The position numbers were made by a program, and so were the translations under genes. A stretch of 18,000 nucleotides of DNA. It comes from Candidatus Scatomorpha merdipullorum. GTDB taxonomy: Bacteria > Bacillota > Clostridia > Oscillospirales > Oscillospiraceae. Below, in pieces: positions 1-7,376 of the stretch (the stretch's first letter is position 1; each line of letters starts with the position of its first letter). Where the stretch lies: NCBI GenBank assembly GCA_018716795.1, contig DVJK01000058.1, forward strand, positions 1 through 18,000, given 5' to 3'. The notes beneath the pieces were generated by a model, which saw only the letters and a program-made list of their open reading frames with translations, did not search any database and was not told where the DNA came from.

Positions 1-966
1 GGCGTCCATCTCGAAGCTGTTGCCGGTGTTGCCGTTGACGGAGCCGACGCGGGCCGCGACGAGCAGGCCGCTCAGGCCGGCCAGCAGGCCCATGTTGGCG
101 TAGGCCGTGAAGTAAATCTTATTGGTGTTGATGCCGGAGAGCTGGGTGGCCTTCTCGTTGCCGCCGACGGCGTAGAAGTAGCGGCCGAAGGCGGTCTTGC
201 TGGTGATAAAGTTGTAGATAAGGCAGATGGCCACAACCCATATCAGCATGACGGAGACGCCGCGGTACTGGCTGAGCAGGTAGCTGTACACGACTATCAG
301 CGCGGCGATGACCACGGTGCGGAGGATGTCGCTGAGGAAGCTGTTCTGGCGGTAGCCGTGCTTGGCGCGCTCGGCGCGGGTCTTGAGCATGTTGAGGACG
401 ATGAGCACCGCGACGACGATGCCGATGATAAGCGCGCTCCAGATAACGCCGCCGTCGTCAAGGCCGGGAATGTGGATGTACTGGGTGAAGAAGTTGAGGA
501 AGCGCCCGTCCTGGATGGGGACGGTCTTGTTGCCGAGGATGATGCGGCCGATGCCGCGGAAGATGAACATGCCGCCGAGGGTGGTGATGAAGGGCGGGAT
601 GCGGACGTAGCCTATCCAGTAGCCCTGCCAGATGCCGACGAGGAGGCCGGCGACCAGGCATATCACGATGGTCAGGTAGGGGTTCACGCCGGCGTTGGTG
701 ATGAGCACCGCCGCGATGCCGCCGACCATGCAGATAACGGAGCCGACGGACAGGTCGATGTTGCCGCCGGTGAGGATGCACAGCAGCATGCCGCAGGCCA
801 TGACCAGGACGTAGCCGTTCTGGAGCATGAGGTTGGACATGTTCGGCGCGTTGAGGAGGCGGCCCTCGGTCAGTATCGCGAAGAGGATGAATACGACCAC
901 GAGGGCGATTACCATCGCGTATTTGGTGAGAAATTCACTCACATTTACTTTCTTTTTCTCAGTCAT
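1..966 (-). CDS. mmsB: Sugar ABC transporter permease, MmsB type (3' end outside window)
   Basis: The frame is open from the ATG at 966 to the window edge (322 codons). The translation is a hydrophobic multi-helix protein of the BPD_transp_2 (RbsC/XylH) permease family. It begins [19 protein letters not shown], carries the family core [12 protein letters not shown] near residues 65-76 and [19 protein letters not shown] near residues 124-142, and has the late loop [15 protein letters not shown] charged cytoplasmic stretch ([14 protein letters not shown]) in the middle is typical of the longer MmsB subgroup of about 390-400 residues, so roughly 70 residues are probably missing. Its ATG overlaps the mmsA stop as ATGA (963-966), so the two are probably translationally coupled. 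It would form the inner-membrane pore of a monosaccharide importer with MmsA and ChvE. The family call is firm; the exact sugar is unknown. Confidence 0.93.
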   Translation of the reverse strand, partial: MTEKKKVNVSEFLTKYAMVIALVVVFILFAILTEGRLLNAPNMSNLMLQNGYVLVMACGMLLCILTGGNIDLSVGSVICMVGGIAAVLITNAGVNPYLTIVICLVAGLLVGIWQGYWIGYVRIPPFITTLGGMFIFRGIGRIILGNKTVPIQDGRFLNFFTQYIHIPGLDDGGVIWSALIIGIVVAVLIVLNMLKTRAERAKHGYRQNSFLSDILRTVVIAALIVVYSYLLSQYRGVSVMLIWVVAICLIYNFITSKTAFGRYFYAVGGNEKATQLSGINTNKIYFTAYANMGLLAGLSGLLVAARVGSVNGNTGNSFEMDA

Positions 967-2522
967 TGCTGCACACTCTCCCTTTCTCCGGTGTCGCGGA
1001 TTATATAGCCCATGATGCTCTCCTGCGTGGCCTCGGCGGCGTTGACCTCGGCCAGCAGGCGGCCCTCGTTCATGACGTAGATGCGGTCGCACATGCCGAG
1101 GAGCTCAGGCAGCTCGGAGGATATCATGATGACGCTCTTGCCCTTGGACACCATGTCGTTAATGAGGCAGTATATCTCGTACTTGGCGCCGACGTCGATG
1201 CCGCGCGTGGGCTCGTCCATTATGAGCACGTCGGGCTCGGTGAACATCCACTTGCCGAGCAGGGCCTTCTGCTGGTTGCCGCCGGAGAGGTGGCCTATCG
1301 CCTGCTCGATGGAAGGGGTCTTCGTGCCCATCTCCTTGGTCATCTTCTCGGCGACCTGGACCTCCATGTCGGTGTCTATGACGCCGCCGCCTCCGCAGAC
1401 CTTGTCCAGGCGGGCGAGGGTGGTGTTGAAGCGTATGGTCTCGTCGAGTATAAGGCCGTAGACCTTGCGGTCCTCGGTGACGTAGGCGAGGCCGTGGCGG
1501 ATGGCGTCCTCGGGGCTCTTGAAATTGACCTTCTCGCCCTTCATGTACAGCTCTCCGGAGATGTTGGAGCCGTAGCTGCGGCCGAAGATGCTCATTGCGA
1601 GCTCGGTGCGGCCCGCGCCCTGCAGGCCGGAGAAGCCGACGACCTCGCCCTTATGGACGTTGAAGGAGACGTTGTCGTCGACGACGCGCTCCTGATAGAG
1701 CGGGTGGTGGACGGTCCAGTTCCTGACCTCGAGGCTGACCTCGTCGGAGACCTTGTGCTCGCGGTGGGGATAGCGGTCCTCCATCGGGCGGCCGACCATG
1801 CCGCGGATTATCCTCTGCTCGGAGAACTCGTCCACGCCCTTGACAAGCGTCTCTATCGTGGAGCCGTCGCGGATTATCGTGGCCTTGTCGGCGCAGTAGA
1901 TAATCTCGTTGAGCTTGTGGGTGATGATGATGCTGGTGAGGCCCTGCTTCTTGAACTCTATGAGCAGGTCGAGCAGCATCTTCGCGTCCTCGTCGTTGAG
2001 GGAGCTCGTGGGCTCGTCAAGTATGAGCAGGCGCACCTTCTTCGCGAAGGCCTTGGCTATCTCGACGAGCTGCTGCTTGCCGGTGCCGATGTCCTTTATG
2101 AGGGTGTGCGGGTTCTCCTTGAGGCCGACCTGGCTCATGTGCTTCTCGGCCTCGTAGAAGGTCTTGTTCCAGTCGATGACGCCGAGCTTGTTCCGGAACT
2201 CGTTGCCCATGAACATGTTCTCGCCTATCGTAAGCAGCGGAATAAGGGCAAGCTCCTGGTGGATGATAACTATGCCGACCGCCTCAGAGTCCTTGAGGTT
2301 CTTGAACTGGCAGAGCTTGCCGTCATAGTATATCTCGCCATCGTAGCTGCCCACGGGGAACTGGCCGCTGAGCACGTTCATCAGCGTGCTCTTGCCGGCG
2401 CCGTTTTCGCCTATGAGGGCGTGTATCTCGCCCTCCTCCACCACGAGGTTGACGTTGTCCAGCGCCTTGACGCCGGGGAATTCCTTCGTGATGGAGCGCA
2501 TTTCAAGCAATACTTTTCCCAA
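963..2522 (-). CDS. mmsA: Multiple-monosaccharide ABC transporter ATP-binding protein (MmsA/GguA type)
   Basis: This 519-residue protein has two tandem ABC ATPase domains and would energise sugar import. Domain 1 shows Walker [10 protein letters not shown] (residues 38-46), a C-loop [13 protein letters not shown] (about 146-158) and Walker [10 protein letters not shown] (165-173). Domain 2 has a degenerate Walker [10 protein letters not shown] (299-307), a canonical C-loop LSGGNQQK (412-419) and Walker [11 protein letters not shown] (432-441). This asymmetry is normal for the RbsA/XylG/MmsA class. The start is TTG at 2522: a GGAGGAGG ribosome site lies about 9 nt upstream, whereas the first ATG (codon 8) has none. 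It lies between chvE and mmsB in one operon. The 200-bp gap from chvE contains two strong hairpins, so it is probably made at a lower level than the receptor. Confidence 0.95.
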   Translation of the reverse strand: MGKVLLEMRSITKEFPGVKALDNVNLVVEEGEIHALIGENGAGKSTLMNVLSGQFPVGSYDGEIYYDGKLCQFKNLKDSEAVGIVIIHQELALIPLLTIGENMFMGNEFRNKLGVIDWNKTFYEAEKHMSQVGLKENPHTLIKDIGTGKQQLVEIAKAFAKKVRLLILDEPTSSLNDEDAKMLLDLLIEFKKQGLTSIIITHKLNEIIYCADKATIIRDGSTIETLVKGVDEFSEQRIIRGMVGRPMEDRYPHREHKVSDEVSLEVRNWTVHHPLYQERVVDDNVSFNVHKGEVVGFSGLQGAGRTELAMSIFGRSYGSNISGELYMKGEKVNFKSPEDAIRHGLAYVTEDRKVYGLILDETIRFNTTLARLDKVCGGGGVIDTDMEVQVAEKMTKEMGTKTPSIEQAIGHLSGGNQQKALLGKWMFTEPDVLIMDEPTRGIDVGAKYEIYCLINDMVSKGKSVIMISSELPELLGMCDRIYVMNEGRLLAEVNAAEATQESIMGYIIRDTGERESVQQ

Positions 2523-2601
2523 ACCTTGGTTCCTCCTCCCGGCCGCGCCGCGGCGGCTTCCGCCTTCGGACGGCCTTTTCTTGTCAGGATACCTGAGCAG
2601 C

Positions 2602-2640
2602 CCCCGGATGGACGGGGCTCCTCGCCCCGTTTATCCGGGG
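2602..2640 (-). other. Intercistronic hairpin between chvE and mmsA
   Basis: An imperfect inverted repeat. Outer arms CCCCGGAT (2602-2609) and ATCCGGGG (2633-2640) enclose inner arms ACGGGGC and GCCCCGT with a five-base loop and a 2x2 internal mismatch. No T-run follows on the minus strand, so it is more likely an mRNA-stabilising or processing hairpin than a terminator. It follows the chvE terminator-like hairpin in the direction of transcription. Confidence 0.6.
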
Positions 2641-2650
2641 ACTGCCCAAA

Positions 2651-2681
2651 TTAAAACGGGCGGGGCGAAGCGCCCCGCCCG
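2651..2681 (-). terminator. Terminator or attenuator downstream of chvE
   Basis: A perfect 11-bp GC stem (2657-2667 with 2671-2681) with a three-base loop is followed on the minus strand by TTTTAA. It lies 44 bases after the chvE stop. Because mmsA and mmsB follow in the same direction without an obvious new promoter, it probably acts as a partial terminator. That would leave most transcripts coding for the receptor alone, as is known for other binding-protein operons. Confidence 0.75.
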
Positions 2682-2724
2682 CGGCATTAGATGCTCTGGC
2701 TAAGTATGTAAGTTCCCTTACTTA

Positions 2725-3915
2725 TCAGCCGACGGCGACCAGGTAGCCGTCTCCATCGACGGTGTAGTAGCCGGGCTCAACGAGGACTTCCTCATAGTTG
2801 TCCGGGGTGACGGTCTCGGGGACGAGCAGGATGCTGGTAGCGGCGTGGCCGGTGTCGCTGGTGGTGTAGGTCTCGGTGTCGAGGTTGGCCTCGAAATCCC
2901 AGCCGGCGGCGTCGATCAGGGCCTGGTCGACGGGCTCGCCCGCGAGGATGGCCTTCGCGATGTCGAGGGTGGCGTCAGCCTCGTTGGCGACGGCCTTGTA
3001 GACGGTCATGGCCTGGAGGCCGTCGACGATGTTGCGCAGGTTGGCAACGTCGCCGTCCTGGCCGGTGATGATGACGGTGTTGTCGCCGGCGTAGTCGCTG
3101 GTGACGGCCTGGGTGACGCCGAGGGCGGTGGAGTCGTTGGAGCAGAGCCAGGCGTCGAGGCGCTCGCCGCCGGAGTAGTAGGAGGCGAGGATGTTCTGGG
3201 CGCGGTCAAGGGCGGTGTCGGTGTTCCACTGCTCGGTGGCGACGACGTCGAACTCAGTCTGCTCGCTGCGGCAGACGAGCACGCCGCTCTCGAGGTAGGG
3301 CTTCAGGACGTCCATGGCGCCGTTGAAGAAGAACGGGGCGTTGTTGTCGGCGGGGTCGCCGGCGGTGAACTCAATGTACTTCGGGTCGTCGGCGGTGGTG
3401 TTCTCGAGGTCGAGGGCCTCAACCAGGAACTCGCCCTGCAGGGTGCCGACGGAGTAGTTATCGAAGGAGACGTAGTAGTTGACGTTGTCGTTCATGATGA
3501 GGCGGTCGTAGGCAATGACCTCGATGTCATTGGCGGCGGCCTCGTCCATGACGGTGTTCAGAGCGGCGCCGTCGATGGCGGAGATGACGAGAAGGTCGAC
3601 GCCCTGGGCAATCAGGTTCTGGATGTCGCTGACCTGCTGGTCGACTTCGTTGTCGGAGTAGACGAGCTCGGCCTGATAGCCGGCGGCCTCGAACTGCTCC
3701 TTCAGGAAGTTGCCGTCACGGTTCCAGCGCTCGAGGCTCTGGGTCGGCATGCTGATGCCGATGAAGCCCGTGGTCTCGCCGGCAGGGGTGGTCTCCTCAC
3801 CGGCGGGAGTGGTCTCTTCGCCGGCCGGGGTGGTCTCTTCGGTGGCGGGCTCGCCGCAGGCGGCGAGGGCGAACACCATGACGAGAGCGAGGAGCAGAGC
3901 AAGAAGTTTCTTCAT
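2725..3915 (-). CDS. chvE: Sugar-binding lipoprotein of the multiple-monosaccharide ABC transporter
   Basis: This 396-residue protein starts with a lipoprotein signal peptide: MKK, a hydrophobic core, then lipobox ALAAC with Cys20 as the predicted lipid anchor. A linker of three EETTPAG repeats (residues 26-46) leads into a periplasmic-binding-protein type I fold (Peripla_BP_4). Typical stretches are FIGISMPTQSLERWNRDG, DLLVISAIDGAALN, IEVIAYDRLI and the late ITGQDGDVANLRNIVDG. This matches the ChvE/MmsE-like receptors that bind aldoses such as xylose, galactose or arabinose. Start: AGGAGG lies 8 nt before the ATG at 3915. It is first in the chvE-mmsA-mmsB operon and is transcribed from a promoter that overlaps a candidate ROK operator. 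Ligand specificity cannot be read from the sequence. The neighbouring galM fits an aldose such as galactose, glucose or xylose. Confidence 0.93.
   Translation of the reverse strand: MKKLLALLLALVMVFALAACGEPATEETTPAGEETTPAGEETTPAGETTGFIGISMPTQSLERWNRDGNFLKEQFEAAGYQAELVYSDNEVDQQVSDIQNLIAQGVDLLVISAIDGAALNTVMDEAAANDIEVIAYDRLIMNDNVNYYVSFDNYSVGTLQGEFLVEALDLENTTADDPKYIEFTAGDPADNNAPFFFNGAMDVLKPYLESGVLVCRSEQTEFDVVATEQWNTDTALDRAQNILASYYSGGERLDAWLCSNDSTALGVTQAVTSDYAGDNTVIITGQDGDVANLRNIVDGLQAMTVYKAVANEADATLDIAKAILAGEPVDQALIDAAGWDFEANLDTETYTTSDTGHAATSILLVPETVTPDNYEEVLVEPGYYTVDGDGYLVAVG
3778..3840 (-). repeat. Three 21-bp tandem repeats coding the lipoprotein linker
   Basis: Three in-frame 21-bp units each encode EETTPAG (residues 26-46 of the receptor). 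The units differ only at synonymous third positions (GAA/GAG, ACC/ACT, CCG/CCC/CCT, GGC/GGT). The peptide would be a flexible, acidic, Thr/Pro-rich spacer between the lipid anchor and the binding domain. Confidence 0.85.
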
Positions 3916-3976
3916 TTCATTTTCCTCCTACATTTCGTTTTGGCTGAGATTCGGAAGCGAAATCCTTCCTGTCCTT

Positions 3977-4004
3977 ATTTTAAAACTAACTTTACAAAAG
4001 TCAA
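3977..4004 (-). promoter_or_regulatory. Promoter of the chvE-mmsA-mmsB operon
   Basis: On the minus strand a -35 TTGACT (4004-3999) and a -10 TAAAAT (3982-3977) are separated by 16 bp. This is close to the sigma-70/SigA consensus. The predicted start is near 3970, about 55 nt before the chvE ATG. The spacer and part of the -35 are covered by the inverted repeat at 3989-4001, which fits direct repression. Confidence 0.75.
3989..4001. promoter_or_regulatory. Candidate ROK operator O1 (over the chvE promoter)
   Basis: The 13-bp inverted repeat ACTTT-ACA-AAAGT lies between the -35 and -10 of the chvE promoter. It matches the second copy at 4211-4223 in 12 of 13 positions, or 13 of 14 if the following C is included. 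Two copies at the two divergent promoters, next to a repressor gene, indicate a shared operator. Binding by the adjacent ROK protein is inferred. Confidence 0.7.
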
Positions 4005-4100
4005 CGGTAAATTGACCAATTAATGTCGATTTGTCAGTAGCGTTAGTTTTCAGGGGTCGTTTTTGTGCATTTCGCTGTGTTTGTCGGAAAAGCTCGCCCT

Positions 4101-4126
4101 CTGCCCCGGGCGGACGGGCGGGGCAG
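4101..4126. other. GC hairpin between the two divergent promoters
   Basis: An 8-bp inverted repeat, CTGCCCCG (4101-4108) with CGGGGCAG (4119-4126), and a 10-base loop. It lies upstream of both predicted transcription starts, so it would not be in either mRNA. Its role is unknown. The rest of the 3916-4237 gap holds only the promoters, operators and leader sequences listed separately. Confidence 0.4.
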
Positions 4127-4153
4127 AATTTATGAAAATTGTTTAAAGGGGCA

Positions 4154-4181
4154 TTGCCAAACGAAAAATTTGTGTTAAAAT
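4154..4181 (+). promoter_or_regulatory. Promoter of the ROK regulator-galM operon
   Basis: A -35 TTGCCA (4154-4159), a 16-bp spacer and a -10 TAAAAT (4176-4181). The -10 carries an extended TG motif at 4173-4174. The predicted start is near 4188. The candidate operator O2 at 4211-4223 would lie at about +24 to +36, where bound repressor could block elongation and give autoregulation. Confidence 0.7.
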
Positions 4182-4210
4182 AGAGCAGGAAGCCAGGCTT
4201 CTATAAATAC

Positions 4211-4223
4211 ACTTTACGAAAGT
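4211..4223. promoter_or_regulatory. Candidate ROK operator O2 (ROK gene leader)
   Basis: The inverted repeat ACTTT-ACG-AAAGT is the second copy of the O1 motif. It lies downstream of the predicted ROK promoter and 14 bases before the ROK ATG. The central base pair differs from O1 while the arms are identical. Confidence 0.7.
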
Positions 4224-4237
4224 CGCAGGTTTTAGGC

Positions 4238-5365
4238 ATGGAAAGCTCGTACAACGACAGGCGCCGGCAGACCCGGAGCAGCGTCTACCACTGTTTATAT
4301 GAGACGGAAGGCTTCTGCACCCGGCAGATGCTGGCCCAGAACCTCGGCCTGAGCCTGCCCACCATCTATCAGAACCTCACCGAGCTCGTCGACTCGGGCT
4401 TCGTGCGCTATTCCGGCGAGGCGCACAGCACGGGCGGCCGCCGGGCCGCCGGGCTTGAGATTATCCCCGACGCGCGCATCGCCGTCGGCGTGAGCGTCGC
4501 GGCGGACAGGCTGCGCTTCTCCGCCGCCGACCTGAGGCTGAGCGAGCTGGCCTCCCGCTCGGTGGACTTCACGACGCGCGGGCGGACCATCGCGGAGCTC
4601 AGCCGCGTCATCTCGGAGGAGCTCGAGCGCTTCCTGGACGAGGCGGGGCTCGACCGTTCGCGGCTTCTGGGCGTCTGCGTGGCCTTGCCCGGCCTTCTGA
4701 CGCCTCAGCGCGACAGGCTTCTCTTCGCGCCCACGCTCCGGCTGCGCGACAGCGAGCTGAGGCCCATATACGAGAGCCTGCGCTATCCCAGCTATGTGGA
4801 GAACGACGCCACGAGCTCCGGCCACGCCGAGTGGTTCACGCGCGGCGCCGTGGGCAACATGGCCTACATCTCGCTGGAGTGCGGCGTCGGCGGCAGCGTG
4901 CTTATAGGCGGCTCGCCCTACCACGGCAGCAATCAGCGCAGCTGCGAGTTCGGGCACATGTGCATCGTGCCCGGCGGGCTCAAGTGCAGCTGCGGCAAGC
5001 ACGGCTGCCTGGAGGCCTACTGCTCGCCCGACCGGGTGAGCAAGGACCTGGGCATATCCCTAACAGCCTTCTTCGACGAGCTTGAGCGGCACAATCCCGA
5101 GTTTACGATGCTCTGGTCGGACGTCCTCCAGCACCTGGCCGTCGGCATAGCCAACATCCGCATGTGCTTCGACTGCGACGTGGTCCTCGGCGGCCTGCTC
5201 ACGCAGCACATGCCCGCCTATCTCGGCCTCCTGCGGCAGTACGTCGCCGCCAACGATCCCTTCAGCGACAACGCGCTCTACGTCTCGCTGAGCGTGCTGG
5301 GCGGGCGCTCGGTGCCCCTGGGCGCGGCGCTGCACTTCATAAGCGAATTCCTGGACAACATGTGA
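4238..5365 (+). CDS. ROK-family (NagC/XylR-like) transcriptional repressor
   Basis: This 375-residue protein combines an N-terminal winged helix-turn-helix (about residues 12-62, including MLAQNLGLSLPTIYQNLTEL and SGFVRYSGE) with a C-terminal ROK sugar-kinase-like domain. The ROK zinc signature is intact: GHM (239-241) followed by CSCGKHGCLEAY (250-261), with zinc ligands His240, Cys250, Cys252 and Cys257. The END motif (188-190) is also present. The usual DxGxT phosphate-binding motif is degenerate (VGVSVAADRL), as expected for a sensor rather than a kinase. The ribosome site before the ATG at 4238 is weak (AGG 8-9 nt upstream). It is divergent from the sugar importer and 20 nt upstream of galM. 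It probably represses both arms through the two ACTTT-N3-AAAGT sites and is released by a sugar. Effector unknown. Confidence 0.93.
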   Translation: MESSYNDRRRQTRSSVYHCLYETEGFCTRQMLAQNLGLSLPTIYQNLTELVDSGFVRYSGEAHSTGGRRAAGLEIIPDARIAVGVSVAADRLRFSAADLRLSELASRSVDFTTRGRTIAELSRVISEELERFLDEAGLDRSRLLGVCVALPGLLTPQRDRLLFAPTLRLRDSELRPIYESLRYPSYVENDATSSGHAEWFTRGAVGNMAYISLECGVGGSVLIGGSPYHGSNQRSCEFGHMCIVPGGLKCSCGKHGCLEAYCSPDRVSKDLGISLTAFFDELERHNPEFTMLWSDVLQHLAVGIANIRMCFDCDVVLGGLLTQHMPAYLGLLRQYVAANDPFSDNALYVSLSVLGGRSVPLGAALHFISEFLDNM

Positions 5366-5385
5366 ATAATTTAGGAGTGATGAGT

Positions 5386-6402
5386 ATGCAAGTCAACAGC
5401 AGGCCCTTCGGCGTCACCAAATACGGCGAGGCCGTCACGGCTTACGAGCTCGTGAACGCCTCCGGCGCGAGCGCGGTGATTCTCGACTACGGCGCGACGG
5501 TGCAGAGCCTCCTTGTGCCCGACCGCGGCGGGAAGCTCACCGACGTCGTCCTCGGGTACGAGACCGTCGCGGAGTATGAGCAAAACGGCGGCTACATGGG
5601 CGCGACGCTCGGCCGCGTGGCGAACCGGATAGGCGGCGCGCGCTTCTCCATAGGCGGGAAGGAGTACCGCATCTTCAAAAACGACGGCGAGAACACCCTC
5701 CACGGCGGCGAGCGCGGCTTCGACAAGTACGTCTGGGCCGCCGAGGTGAAGGACGGCAGCCTCTGCATGAGCCGCCTCTCCCCCGACGGCGAGGAGAACT
5801 TCCCCGGCAACTTCAGCCTCTGCGTCAGCTTCACGCTCACGGACGGCAACGCGCTTGAGATACGCTACGACGCGGACACCGACGCCGTCACGCCCGTCAG
5901 CCTCACGAACCACAGCTACTTCAACCTCGGCGGCGACGCGCTCGGGCACGTCGTCACGATAAACGCCGAGCGCTTCTGCGAGGGCGGCGCGGACTGCCTG
6001 CCCACGGGCCGGCTGCTGAGCGTCGAGGGCACGGCGCTCGACTTCCGCGCGGGCCGCGTTTTGGGCGAGGCCCTCGCGCAGGAGGACGCCCAGACCGCGC
6101 TCTTCGGCGGCATCGACCACAACTTCGTCCTCAGCGGAACATTCGCCGCGGAGGCGTACAGCCCGGCGAGCGGCATAGCCATGCAGGTGCGCACCACCCT
6201 GCCCGGCATGCAGTTCTACACCTCGAATTCCCTCTCCGAGCGCGCGGGCAAGCGCGGCACGGTCATGGGCCCGCACGGCGGCTTCTGCTTCGAGACGCAG
6301 ATTTTCCCCGACGGCATGAACCACTACGGCTTCCCCTCTCCCCTGCTCCGCCCCGGCGAGCACCTGCACTCCGAGACCGTTTACAGCTTCAGCGTAAAAT
6401 AA
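5386..6402 (+). CDS. galM: Aldose 1-epimerase (mutarotase)
   Basis: This 338-residue cytosolic enzyme interconverts the alpha and beta anomers of aldoses and is the usual length for GalM. Conserved active-site positions are present: NTLHGG with His106, TNHSYFNL with His176 (general acid), GIDHNF with Asp244 (sugar binding) and ETQIFPDG with Glu303 (general base). Also visible is LGYETVAEYEQNGGYMGATLGRVANRI. The start was set at the ATG at 5386 because AGGAG (5373-5377) lies 8 nt upstream. An ATG at 5380 is only 2 nt from it. The gene follows the ROK gene closely and probably shares its transcript. Its product would convert imported beta/alpha sugar into the anomer used by the first catabolic enzyme, linking it to the importer. 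Confidence 0.95.
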   Translation: MQVNSRPFGVTKYGEAVTAYELVNASGASAVILDYGATVQSLLVPDRGGKLTDVVLGYETVAEYEQNGGYMGATLGRVANRIGGARFSIGGKEYRIFKNDGENTLHGGERGFDKYVWAAEVKDGSLCMSRLSPDGEENFPGNFSLCVSFTLTDGNALEIRYDADTDAVTPVSLTNHSYFNLGGDALGHVVTINAERFCEGGADCLPTGRLLSVEGTALDFRAGRVLGEALAQEDAQTALFGGIDHNFVLSGTFAAEAYSPASGIAMQVRTTLPGMQFYTSNSLSERAGKRGTVMGPHGGFCFETQIFPDGMNHYGFPSPLLRPGEHLHSETVYSFSVK

Positions 6403-6414
6403 GCGCCCTACGCA

Positions 6415-6453
6415 AAAAATTCCCCGGAATCCTGACGGTTCCGGGGAATTTTT
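6415..6453. terminator. Bidirectional terminator after galM
   Basis: A perfect 15-bp inverted repeat (6415-6429 with 6439-6453) with a 9-base loop. GC core CCCCGG, A-run on the left and T-run on the right. It stops galM transcription on the plus strand and can stop the acyl-CoA operon on the minus strand, since the two are convergent. Confidence 0.9.
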
Positions 6454-6485
6454 GCCCTCAAAACGGCGGCCGCATATCGCCTTCA

Positions 6486-6551
6486 CCGCGGGACCGCGGC
6501 ATTGCGGCCCCGCGGCTTACAGAAGGCGGATGGAAAGGGGAAATCCCCTTT
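6486..6551 (-). other. Two further hairpins 3' of the DUF169 gene
   Basis: A nested GC palindrome (outer arms CCGCGGG 6486-6492 and CCCGCGG 6509-6515) and a 7-bp hairpin (AAAGGGG 6534-6540 with CCCCTTT 6545-6551, loop AAAT). Both lie in the 3' untranslated part of the minus operon, before the bidirectional terminator. No T-run of their own. Confidence 0.45.
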
Positions 6552-6561
6552 TCAAGCGGGA

Positions 6562-7332
6562 TTATTTCTTGGGCATCAGGTACTTATAGTACTTGCCGGG
6601 CAGGGTCGGCTTGGCGGTGATTCCCGCGAAGCCGGTCGGATACCGGGCGTAGCCGGCCGCGTGGACGGCCTCGATGCCCTTCGCGGTGGTCTCCAGGTCC
6701 TTGACGGGCAGGGAGAAGGCCAACTCGTCGTCCGCGGTGGTGCCGAAGACGCGCTCGCCGCCGCCGGGGATGACAATCGTGGGCTCCTGATTCACGAAGA
6801 CCTTGTTTATATAGCCCGCGCAGGCGAGACGGCCGAGCGTGTAGCTCTTGACGCCGTCGCCGGTGTAGTAGGCGTAGCCCTGGGCCAGGCGGGTCGCCTG
6901 GGCGCTGTTGCCGTAGACGATGACGACGTCGGGCTCGAAAGTCGCGGTCTCATAAGGGGCAATCCAAATGGCCTTCGGAGCCTCCTTGAGCAGGACGTTG
7001 GCCGCCTCTATCTTCTTCGCAGCCTCCTCGTTTCCGGCGTAGCCGGGAACGGTGACCTTGCCCGCGAGCAGGTTCTCCTGCGGCAGGTAGCCAAAGGCGC
7101 AAAGCTGCGGAGGACAGGCGTTGTCTTCCATACGGAACACCATCGTCAGGCCCATGCGGCGCGCCGCGGAAACGCCCTGGCAGAGCGTCAGCGGATAGCC
7201 GTACTTTTCCATGGGCATGATCGCGCCCTCGGGCGCCGGCGTGTCGTCAAAGACAAGCTTCACGGCCACCGGATCTGTCTGGGGACGGATGTACTTCTTC
7301 ACATTTGCAAGGAAAAGCTCCTTAATCTCCAT
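6562..7332 (-). CDS. DUF169 family protein
   Basis: This 256-residue soluble protein has no signal peptide. It matches the DUF169 (COG2043) pattern: an N-terminal PVAVKLVFDDTP, a central ACPPQLCAFGY, and a C-terminal stretch with GGGERVFGTTADDELAFSLP. Four cysteines stand out (Cys51, Cys73, Cys78, Cys171). The Cys73/Cys78 pair and Cys171 fall at positions I recall as cysteine-bearing in the family, which would suit metal or Fe-S binding, but this is inference. The start is the ATG at 7332, because GGAGG lies 8 nt upstream. A longer frame from 7398 has no ribosome site and a non-family N-terminus. It is the last gene of the acyl-CoA operon, 44 nt after the crotonase gene. Function is unknown; the context suggests a role in the CoA-ester pathway or its redox partner. 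Confidence 0.85.
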   Translation of the reverse strand: MEIKELFLANVKKYIRPQTDPVAVKLVFDDTPAPEGAIMPMEKYGYPLTLCQGVSAARRMGLTMVFRMEDNACPPQLCAFGYLPQENLLAGKVTVPGYAGNEEAAKKIEAANVLLKEAPKAIWIAPYETATFEPDVVIVYGNSAQATRLAQGYAYYTGDGVKSYTLGRLACAGYINKVFVNQEPTIVIPGGGERVFGTTADDELAFSLPVKDLETTAKGIEAVHAAGYARYPTGFAGITAKPTLPGKYYKYLMPKK

Positions 7333-7376
7333 TTTACTGCCTCCTTTTTTACGTGTGATGAAAAATATAGAACTTC

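Noticed and set aside
966..2654. 562-codon open frame on the plus strand opposite mmsA
   Set aside because: Shadow of the GC-rich mmsA gene; low-complexity Ala/Val/Leu/Asp/Gly-rich product without family motifs, whereas the minus frame has all ABC motifs.
4132..4148. Possible catabolite-repression (cre) site in the chvE/ROK intergenic region
   Set aside because: TGAAAATTGTTTAAA lacks the central CG and the second half of the cre consensus.
5164..5385. Long N-terminal extension of galM into the ROK gene
   Set aside because: The extension is Arg/Ala-rich out-of-frame ROK sequence; AGGAG and the ATG at 5386 mark the true start.
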